Below, in pieces: positions 55,725 through 64,000 of a stretch of 64,000 bases of DNA (within the stretch, counting starts at the first letter, position 1; every line of letters starts with the position of its first letter). The DNA is from Nipponacmea schrenckii. Taxonomy: Eukaryota > Mollusca > Gastropoda > Lottiidae. Below the pieces are notes generated by a model that saw only the letters and a program-made list of their open reading frames with translations, had not been told where the DNA came from and made no database searches. The stretch spans positions 31,640,338 through 31,704,337 of the forward strand of contig CM060199.1 of NCBI GenBank assembly GCA_030562195.1, in the 5' to 3' direction. The position numbers were made by a program, and so were the translations under genes.

Positions 55725-57050
55725 CTAATCCAAATGTTGCTATACTCAGAGAAAATCCCTAATTGAACACTGCATGGTGTTGCCTGTCTGGATTATAGGT
55801 GCAGATAGTAGATTATAAAACTCTTTTCCATTCCATTAACAAATTTTGCCAATAGTCTTCAGCAAATCAGATTAAAAATGTGTAAAAAACCATTTTAGAC
55901 TAGCCCCCTAGAGTGACTAAATTTTGTCATACTTTAGACCTAGATTTATTGTTAGTCAGCCTTAAAGAATACCACATTTAAGACCATGAAATTAATCACA
56001 GATCACAATAATAATAGATTCCATTTAGACACTGATTAAAAATTAGTCTGCGTTAAAGAATACCATTTTCGGTGGTATTCCAGAACGACGATTAACTCCT
56101 AGATTAGGCAAATCAAAGTTTACTGAAATCAGTGATCAAAATTTAATCAGTGTTGAGGAATATCACCTCAAACTTAAACCAAGACTAAATCACTGACTAG
56201 TCTAAATCACCCTTCAGGAATATGGGCCTTATTCTTCAATTACTGAAAGTGAAATATGCTATGTGGTTTCGAAAGATAGCTTGCCAGGCAAGGTAACATA
56301 CGCCCACTGGCAGCTTTGTTAATGTACATGAAACATTTGGTATGACGCAATATTTTGTTAATTCATTCAAGAATGTAATTAACTAATAGCTGTATGTATT
56401 GACAACTTTGATCGTGTATATATTTGATATTGAATTTTATCAATACCACACAGTAGCTTTGTTTAAATAACAAAAAGTATATAAGCTTATATTTCAATAA
56501 ATCATTTGAATAGCAAACGGTAGTATACATCACATCCATAAGTCAAGGGCAATAACTCAAAAGCCGTTCATTCGATAATTTCCATACATGCATACCAAGT
56601 TTCATTAAGATTGGATAAAAACTTTAGCCTCTAATGTGGATACAACCCAAATTTGACGCGTTTTTTCTAAGTTAAGGGCAATAACTCAAAAACCGTTTAT
56701 GCGATAATTTCCATTTTCGAACTTGACCGAGATATCATCAATATATACATGTATACCAAGTTTCATTAAGATCGGATAAAAACTGTAGACTCTATTGTGG
56801 ATACAACCCAAATTTGCCGCGTTTTTACTAAGTCAAGGGTAATAACTCAAAAACCGTTTATGCGATAATTTCCATTTTCGAACTTGACCGAGATATCATC
56901 AATATATACATGTATACCAAGTTTCATTAAGATCGGATAAAAACTGTAGCCTCTATTGTGGATACAACCCAAATTTGACGCGTTTTTACTAAGTCAAGGG
57001 CAATTATTCAAAAACCGTTCATGCGATAATTTCCATTTTCGAACTTGACC
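55725..57050 (+). repeat. Duplicated block Y, copy 2
   Basis: Counterpart of 52325-53654, continuing past the duplication junction into the complete Helentron-like element. Confidence 0.9.
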
Positions 57051-57376
57051 GAGATATCATCAATATATACCTGTATACCCAGTTTCATTAAGATCGGATA
57101 AAAACTGTAGACTCTATTGTGGATACAACCCAAATTTGCCGCGTTTTTACTAAGTCAAGGGCAATAACTCAAAAACCGTTTATGCGATAATTTCCATTTT
57201 CGAACTTGACCGAGATATCATCAATATATACATGTATACCAAGTTTCATTAAGATCAGATAAAAACTGTAGCCTCTATTGTGGATACAACAAATGTGGAC
57301 GGACCGACAGACGGACGGACGGACGGACAGGGGCGACGGCAATATACGTCCACATTTCCATGTGGGCGTATAAAAA
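56275..57376 (+). mobile_element. Helentron-like element, complete
   Basis: From gatagcttgccaggcaagg through about five ~160-bp units (gtagactctattgtggatac / cctctattgtggatac) to ggaccgacagacggacggac (~57299-57328) and the terminal hairpin ending gtgggcgtataaaaa at ~57376. Sequence family matches the opposite-strand element at 36917-38382 (same core: gataaaaactgtagcctcta). Confidence 0.88.
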
Positions 57377-57960
57377 CCATTTGAATTAAAAATGTCCTTA
57401 TTGTGACCTTATTTCAAAAATAGAAAATATTCGAGTTTTCGAAAAAAGAAATCAAAATTCAATTTTCGACATCTATTCAAAAGGCAAAATCGTCAGCTGA
57501 ATTTTTGTCACGTGACCCTACTTCTTTCAAATTATATAGGCCCATATTGATATTTAAAAATCAAATAGGGCTAACTTTAATTGCAGTAAGAAATGAAATG
57601 CTAACCCCATTATAATCGGTCTACAAGTAAAATCTCTGGAGCCGGAAAACCGACAAACATATAGGGCCTAATACATAATAATTATGAAATACAAAATTAC
57701 TTTGTGGTAGTTAATTACCTACTTCGTATGATACATTGATAATGATAGGCTACTAAATTGACATAAATGTCATAAACCAAACAAATACATAAAGTCATCA
57801 GTATGTTTTAACAATAATAATAATAATAGCTTAACAATAATAACATTTCCTGGAACTAGTGATCATCCCATCAGAGTTGCTAAATGACAAACCTTTTAGA
57901 TCTCAATACATATAATGGCGGCTCCAGTGTAAAAATGCATTGCGCATGCGTTTGCGATTG
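57377..57960. other. Non-coding stretch, nothing recognised
   Basis: AT-rich, with an (aat)n run near 57812-57830. No gene seen. Confidence 0.4.
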
Positions 57961-57964
57961 CGTA

Positions 57965-58242
57965 AATGGGAAACCGAAACGCGAGAAAGCGAGAACGCGA
58001 GGAAACTGTCATTTTCAGAAAAAAAAAGTTCAAATTACAAACACAAGAAAGCAACAACGCGAGAAAGCGACAACGCGAGAAAGCAACAACGCGAGAAAAA
58101 ATGAAGGTCGAGAACGCGAGAATGCGAGGAAAAGCACTCTGTTATTATAATTTACAAAGGCGCTTTGTCGCCCTCATTTTTTCGCGTTCTCGCGTTCTCG
58201 CCTTCTGATTTTCAAAGGCGAGAATGCGAGAACACGAGATGG
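57965..58242. repeat. gcgagaa-type minisatellite in both orientations
   Basis: 57975-58135 carries many gcgagaa(a/c) units (for example aacgcgagaaagcgaca). From 58183 to 58205 the complement ttctcgcgttctcgcc appears, and 58216-58238 returns to gcgagaatgcgagaacacgag. Together they can fold into a hairpin of ~20-bp blocks. It lies immediately upstream of the hAT remnant and may be its subterminal region. Confidence 0.75.
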
Positions 58243-60055
58243 CCGTATCCGGCTTCCATAGGTGTTTGGGCGGTCACGTGTCTTTGGAAATATTTCCAGA
58301 AAATAAATTGTTTGAAGAAGAGTAAAGGTGGTTCAACGAGTGGGCTGATAAAACAACTTCGCATCGTGCATGGAATTCAGTGCGTTTTAGGACCAGTTGA
58401 TAAGAGAATGGGGGTCGAATAATCTTCAACGAAGACGGACGAAACAGGGCCTAAAGCCACTAAACAAACAAAACTTGGATTTGGAATTCGTGCAAAGAGA
58501 TATCTGGAGGAGCCAGTGGCGAGATTGGCCACTGTAGATGGTTTTTCAATCCACGCTATCACGAAGAGCGAGTTCATACGCGATGCCTTCATGAAAGATG
58601 GTCTATCGCTTCCAAAAGCTGAAACATCCGTCATGCTTATCATCAAAAACTAAGCTGCCAAAATACGAGAGAACTGAAAACGGAGCTTTCTGACAAAATA
58701 AAAAATCGGAATGATTCTCTATCACGGTGAATGGACTAGTAACTCGAATAAAAGATTCCTAAATGTGAACTTGCACGGCCGTGATGGATACGAGGTCTGC
58801 CTAGGATTGGCACACATCAAGGGTACTTTTACGACCGAGAGAACCTTGGAGGGAATTTCACATTTTTTGGCGGATTTCGGAGTGGATATGAAAAATCATT
58901 GTGTTGGAAGCACGACAGACGGCGCTAGAGTTTCAGCTTTGTTATAACCATGGAATTCATTTGGCGGTGTGTGATATTCTTTATGCGAAAAAGTCGAAAT
59001 TGAAGCCGAAGAGGAGCATGATGAAGACTCTGCTGAAGAGTTGGAGGATGAAACTGATCCAGATGAAGATTTGCAGATAATAATGAATGATAATTTTGAA
59101 GTGATGGAATCTCGTGCAGCGCTGTTCAATCCTAATATAAAACAAGTGATTCATAAAGTGAGAAAAGATATCAAAAGATTCCGTAAATCATCGAAAAATT
59201 ACAAAAACATATAAAACAAGATCATGGCAAAGAACTGCAACTAATCCTCGACGTGAAGACGAGATGGAATAGTGTCGAAGAAATGCTAAGCAAGTACTCA
59301 AGACAACGCACGAGTAAAAAGACTTTTATTGACCTCAAATCAACATCGAATGTGAGCGACGACGATTTCGAGACAGTCCGGCAGTCGAGGCCAGTGAAGA
59401 TTACTAGTAATGGAATAGCTAGGAAGGATGCTACTTTATTGACGGCAGAAGCCTCATTAAAGTTCCTTTTCCAGAAATTAAACCAGCTGGAGAACCCTTT
59501 CAGTGAAAAAGTCCTAAGGTCAGGGTCGATCACAGACGAAATCCGAATGTCGCCAATCTTCTTCAATACTTACACAATCCAGACTCTGTGGAAAGAATCG
59601 TGAAAACCAAACTACAAAAATTCGCGCTTGAAATGTTCAATCGCCTGCAGCTTCAATCAACAGAGGGTGGCTTATTCGGACGACGACGCAGTGATGGTGA
59701 TGATACCGGAGACATCTGTTGAAATGTCCTTGGAAGAAGAACTTCAAAAAACCATTGACGAGGAACTAAAGCAATGTCAGAAAGAGAATATTACCACTTT
59801 CAGTGGGGAATTTAAGTCATTCGAGCAAACAAGGACTAGGACACCGAATCTAGAATTCATATAATTATTATGCTCTGAGGTCTATCAAGCCGTCATCAGT
59901 CGCGGCGGAACGAGCTTTTTCCGTTGCAGGCAATTTTGCGACGAAGATAAGATCTCGGCTTGGGGTGGAATCTTAGTGAGCGCTGGTCTTCCTGAAGCAT
60001 TGGTTTCGGAAGATAGATTCGTCAGTAGCATAAATCACTTCCACTGCCACTAATC
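58243..60055 (+). pseudogene. hAT-family transposase, decayed
   Basis: In order on the plus strand: a BED-type zinc finger remnant (SKGGSTSGLIKQLRIVHGIQ, ~58323-58382); RYLEEPVARLATVDGFSI (~58500); the core start (MILYHGEWTSNSNKRFLNV and TTDGARV, 58711-58935); an acidic stretch (~59000-59090); VKTRWNSVEEMLSKYSR (~59250-59300), a conserved hAT segment; and the C-terminal dimerisation region SSVAAERAFSVAGNFATKIR (~59897-59956). Multiple stops (for example ~58420, ~58650, ~58945, ~59212, ~59601) and frame changes. The domain order is diagnostic for hobo/Ac/Tam3 transposases. Confidence 0.85.
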
Positions 60056-60321
60056 AATACTAAACCTAATTGCAAATAGACATTATCGGTTGAAAATTGT
60101 TCTGACATATTGAAAATTATATTGAAATAAAATTTGATATTAAACTACATACATATCTTTAGTTAATATGTCCTATATTTCGGTAACGGTTTCTAGTTTG
60201 AGAAAATCCCGGGAATAGCACGAATTTCATTCCCATTCCCAGGAATGAGATTTCCGGGAATGCTGCAAACCCTAGTTTTTACATCCTATAGTGACAGGAA
60301 TTTCACAATGTTGTACTGACT
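60056..60321. other. Short spacer
   Basis: Contains a small inverted phrase (ccgggaat...attcccgg, ~60209-60260), possibly the end of a small TIR element. No gene. Confidence 0.35.
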
Positions 60322-61333
60322 TCAGACATGTACCGACTCCCAAATTTTAAAAATCTTATGGCCTTGAAACATCTTAAAATTCTCTTTTCCATCTCTATCT
60401 AAACCATCCATGTAATTCTTCATCCATTTCGATCCACATACAGTGCTGGAGCAAGCACTATCTAATACAGCACAGTTTTGCGCATCTTTTCCCAAAATTG
60501 AAACATCATCTTTCTGATAGCCAGTAAAAAGAACCACTTTCTTTTTCTTGATGTTCTACTGCATTTACTTTTGACATGTTTTCATAACTATCAGGACAGT
60601 CTGTCATAAAATGTCTATAAGAAACAAAGGGTCGGCAACTAAGTGGATTACCATGAGGTCCTGAATCGTTTAACTTCTTTGTAAATTCTGAAATACTTGC
60701 ACCACTACCACTTCCTTGCGCTCCTCTTTGAAAATTTCCTCTGTAGTCACCTCTATAGTTACTATCTCTTCTAACATAACCAGATAAATATAACGCCTCC
60801 TCGTGGTCAGCAAGAAAAGCCGGTTCAAGTTTTATAGCAGATTTATCTGTCAGAGCTGAACGACTCAATTCCCCCCCCCCCCCTTCGAATTTTTTTAGAG
60901 AAATTTTAGCTTGGCCATAAAGTGTTTCTCTGCGGGAATAGTCCATGCCAGTTAAATCCAACAACTTCTCGTCGTCACCCGACTTAGCTCTTTTTAGAAG
61001 TTGAAAGGCAAGAATTTCTGGGGGTAAACATATTACTTTCTTCTCAATCTTTCGATACCTAATGTTGAACTAATGTTGCAATATATTCAGCTATTGTACT
61101 CTTTTTTCCTCTTTTCCCAAGTTTTCATCCAAAAATTCAATTAAAGTTTTTAGACCATTTGGCTCTTTTAACGATTTCAGAATTTGATCAAACACCTGAC
61201 CTGTGATCTTGAATATTTCTGGCCTTTCCTCTCCAGCTCCTACCTGTCCTTCTCTAGGTTTTGGAAGTGAAAGAGCCACTGCTGTCCCCTTCTTAGCAGC
61301 ACTTAAATTTGTTACTTCTGCCCAGGCAAGCAA
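60322..61333 (-). pseudogene. LTR-retrotransposon gag/protease fragment
   Basis: On the minus strand: 61333-61091 gag start (WAEVTNLSAAKKGTAVALSL, GLKTLIEFLDENLGK); 60964-60506 mid-gag (YSRRETLYGQAKISLKKFEG) leading to a nucleocapsid-like segment NPLSCRPFVSYRHFMTDCPD with a CCHC spacing partly lost; 60540-60322 retropepsin-like (FTGYQKDDVS, NCAVLDSACSSTVCGSKW, where DSA replaces the usual DTG/DSG triad). Frames shift at ~61090-60965 and ~60540. No RT or integrase follows within the window. It resembles proteins common in mollusc and cnidarian genomes; whether it is Ty1/copia- or Ty3-type I cannot decide. Confidence 0.75.
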
Positions 61334-61550
61334 TTCTTGTTTATAACGCTCATATATTTAGCCAATTAGACTTGGGGGGTAAATTTTAGTAGTCATTTTT
61401 TGAAGAAGGTTATGTAAATACGCTCTGCTACCACTGTTAATTTTCTATTCTAATGAAAACACGTGTTAATGTCAACCATATTTATTTTTCACTCAGAGTT
61501 AAAACATGTGAAAGAACATGTAGAATAAATTGAAACTAAATATAGCACAG
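61334..61550. other. Spacer between retroelement fragments
   Basis: No feature recognised. Confidence 0.35.
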
Positions 61551-61660
61551 GATAAAACTGAAGGCCCCACAATCCAAATAACTTATTTGGGCTTGGAGGT
61601 GGATGCTGAGAACCTTGTTGTTAAAGTTCCTTTACGAAAAATAGAGCAACTGATGGGGAC
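61551..61660 (+). pseudogene. DIRS-like reverse transcriptase fragment
   Basis: About 36 codons read KTEGPTIQITYLGLEVDAEN followed by LVVKVPLRKIEQL, the RT segment after the active site that is typical of DIRS/Ngaro-type (tyrosine-recombinase) retrotransposons. Only this scrap is present; it is cut at ~61660 where the next element's leader seems to begin. Confidence 0.5.
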
Positions 61661-62312
61661 TGTAGGGCACACGTTAATATAAACGAACCGACCTTTAATC
61701 GCAAGTAACACGAACTTGCCAACGTGACGTAACAGCTTCCTTCTCAGAAAAGCATGGCTGACATTTTGGTTATTTCTTCTCCGTTCTGATTTATTTGTAT
61801 TTTTTATGGAGATTAGTGGTTGATAATTTGGTATGTTTTGTACTTATTTTATTGTATGTATATCGTAGAACAATTCTAGCGGTCCTAAACCCCATGTCAT
61901 TTTGTATTTGTCCTGTAATTGTTAAGTAAAGGTTAGGCGCATATTGGTTCTATCGTCAATGAGCCGTCACGCTTGAATGACGCGCACCTCTGATCACCTT
62001 ATATGGAAACCGAAAATACAGTTCTATGAATAGCTTTGTTTACATTCAACCTTGTGCAAGAATCTCTTAATTATCCAAATAATATGAATAGTTTCTTATT
62101 ATTGTCAATTTTGTATCTTTTCAGTTAATCGTTTTAAAAGCTTATCATATGGTCTATTATTTAGATTCAGCATTGTCCACATATTTATGGTTAAACGATT
62201 TTCTGGTTGTAATAAATTCTATGTGCACGCTGTTTTAATGTGTTTGGTTTTATGGTCCTGATAATCTTACGCATTAACAACGCCACATAATATTACACAA
62301 CTACAATCCAGA
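61661..62312 (+). other. Candidate LTR/leader of BEL/Pao element
   Basis: A TGTAGGG start at 61661 abuts the truncated RT fragment, and an ...ATTACACA end lies near 62299, 14 bp before the gag ATG. A 5' LTR of ~0.64 kb is plausible, but the other LTR lies outside the window, so this is unproven. Confidence 0.35.
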
Positions 62313-64000
62313 ATGATAACTTCCAATGATTACTACCCTATTATGGACACATTCAAGTCTTGGCTTGATGTGTATGAACAATATCAAATCATTCAGAGAA
62401 AGTACCAAGAGGCACTGAATGATGAAGAAAGACAAGCTTATCTAAGAGGCAATTACAATGACTTCCAGTCTGAAGTAAGTCGTTTCAGAGAATATTCAGA
62501 TAAATGGTTTAAACTAAACAAACCTAATTCAGCCCCTCCCCTGACCTATAGTCAATCTCAAGTACAACCTCATGATAGTATTTCTCAACACAGTCATCAA
62601 TCTCATCTAGCTAGTGAACACTTAAAGAAAGAACAGTATGTTGCTGCACTTGAAGAAAAGTATCTGGAAAAGAAGCATAATTTAGAGCTAGAAAAACTTC
62701 AGATGAAACTCAGAGAAGAAAAGTTGAATTTAGAATCAAAAGTGGCAATAGCAGAAGCCAGAGCAAATGCCATAAAAAACATTGAATTGATAGCCCCATC
62801 ACAGATTACAGCCAACAGAGTTCCTACTGAAAATATTGTTCCTGAAATAAATTTTAATAAAGATTTGATTCAATCCCTAAGAAAACCTAAGATAGAAATA
62901 AAGAAATTTGGAGGCGGTCCCTCAGACTTTTTAAGATTTATTAGATAATTAGAATCACAAGTATTTGTACACTGCAGCTCCAGTGAAGAGAAATTGAACT
63001 ATTTAGAAACTTTTACCATTGGTCAACCCAAAGATGTTGTATGTTGTTATTCAAACATTGGTGGTGAAAAGGGGTTTGAGGAAGCAATGAAAGACTTACG
63101 TCATAGATATGGTAACTCTGACAGAATTGCTGCAACATATATTAGACTTTAAGACAATAAAGGCAGATTATCATGCTCTATTAGATAAATTTGGCATATT
63201 CTTAGCTGAATGTTTATATGCTGTTACAACAATTGATTCTATGTATGAAAACTCTTAATTATACTAATAATATTCAGATTTTAGTTATTAAATTACCTGT
63301 TCATATGCATGATAGGTGGAGAAATCGAGTACTTGAAATTCAGAAAAGGGAAGATATTTGTTTTAAGCATTTTGTTGATTTTGTGCAAAATGAAGCTCGT
63401 AAATTAAATGACCCCATATATGGTCGAGAGGCAATAGAAAATGCTGCAAATTCGATTTCCACAATTTCCAGCAATAATTTCCAAAGAGGATCGCTTTAAA
63501 TCAATACCGGTATTAGGTAAAACTTTTAGTACAAGCGTTAAGGATTCTGGAACACCAGACAAACCTATTAAAAGCTGTAAATATTGTAATTTTAATAATT
63601 TTGTAGGTGATTGTAGAAATTATCTAAGGATGAAATAGCTCAGTTTATTGCAAAAGAGAAATTGTGCTTTGGATGTGTTAAGTTTGGTCACCAGAAGGTT
63701 AAATGTTGGAACAAATTATCATGTTCTATTTGTCAATTACAACACCCTACACTATTGCACAATGATTCTTATGCAAAACCTGTAGGCAATAATAATAATA
63801 GAGTTAACAAGTCTGTGCAACAAGTTTTAGATTCAGATATAAATTCCGATAGCTTAAGTTCAAATGTTAGCACGGTAAAGTCCTCGGCTTGTGCCTCTAT
63901 GGAGGCCGGAGTCCGTATTGAAAATTTTTGTACTATGCCAATAATTCCAACTAAGGTAGTTTCAGGTTGTAAAACTGTCGATACTTATGCATTTCTGGAT
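62313..64000 (+). pseudogene. BEL/Pao gag-protease, cut by window end
   Basis: ATG at 62313 (MITSNDYYPIMDTFKSW). Helical/coiled-coil region with LEEKYLEKKHNLELEKLQMK (~62650-62710); DUF1759-like gag domain (KKFGGGPSDFLRFIR, stop at ~62946, EEKLNYLETFTIGQPKDV, AMKDLRHRYGNSDRI); a further portion 63218-63499; a paired zinc knuckle LCFGCVKFGHQKVKC / CSICQLQHPTLLH (~63661-63760), characteristic of BEL/Pao; then the start of the aspartic protease (TKVVSGCKTVDTYAFLD) at the edge. In-frame stops at ~62946, ~63150 and ~63255 and a break at ~63635 show decay. Confidence 0.85.

Overview
The window is eukaryotic, AT-rich and almost entirely built of transposable elements and satellite-like repeats. I recognise no ordinary host gene. 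Introns with GT/AG boundaries, THAP, BED, Myb/SANT and HARBI1-type domains, and several elements with a ~160-bp core repeat, an (ACGG)n tract and hairpin ends (the architecture described for bivalve 'pearl'/CvA and Helentron-derived elements) point to a mollusc, most likely a bivalve. That taxonomic call is an inference. A run of 500 Ns (10901-11400) is a scaffold gap.

Layout. 1-1.2 kb: a 20-bp and a 41-bp tandem array. 1.4-3.6 kb: a decayed Ty3/gypsy pol split by a 324-bp TIR element. 3.6-8.1 kb: unclassified DNA with three minisatellites and a duplicated LINE fragment. 8.5-10.6 kb: first Helentron-like ~160-bp repeat element. 11.9-13.3 kb: two MITEs at TTAA targets. 13.643-19.260 kb: a 5.6-kb transposon with ~400-bp TIRs and a probable ATGT target duplication, carrying an integrase-type DDE transposase (minus strand) and, facing it, an alpha-kinase gene (plus strand). 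19.7-24.0 kb: a Tx1/L1-like LINE on the minus strand. 25.1-26.2 kb: a BEL/Pao gag remnant. 26.2-28.2 kb: tandem repeats. 28.7-35.1 kb: a THAP-domain P-element transposase gene with a second Helentron-like element inside an intron.

36.7-57.4 kb is a nest. A PIF/Harbinger element carries a two-exon Myb/SANT gene and an intact HARBI1-like transposase. It is invaded by Helentron-like elements, MITEs and a 1.5-kb foldback element with 556-bp arms, and that foldback element is itself invaded by a 6.67-kb CACTA (EnSpm) transposon. A 3.4-kb part of the Harbinger element is repeated downstream (53.655-57 kb) without the foldback insertion, so the window contains its own empty site and exact target duplications can be read. 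58.2-60.1 kb: hAT transposase pseudogene. 60.3-61.3 kb: LTR-retrotransposon gag/protease on the minus strand. 61.55-61.66 kb: a DIRS-like reverse transcriptase fragment. 62.3-64 kb: a BEL/Pao gag-protease remnant cut by the window end.

The element most worth following up is the alpha-kinase-bearing transposon. The best-resolved structure is the Harbinger/foldback/CACTA nest. Apart from the two Harbinger transposases and the Myb gene, nearly every coding region carries stops or frameshifts.
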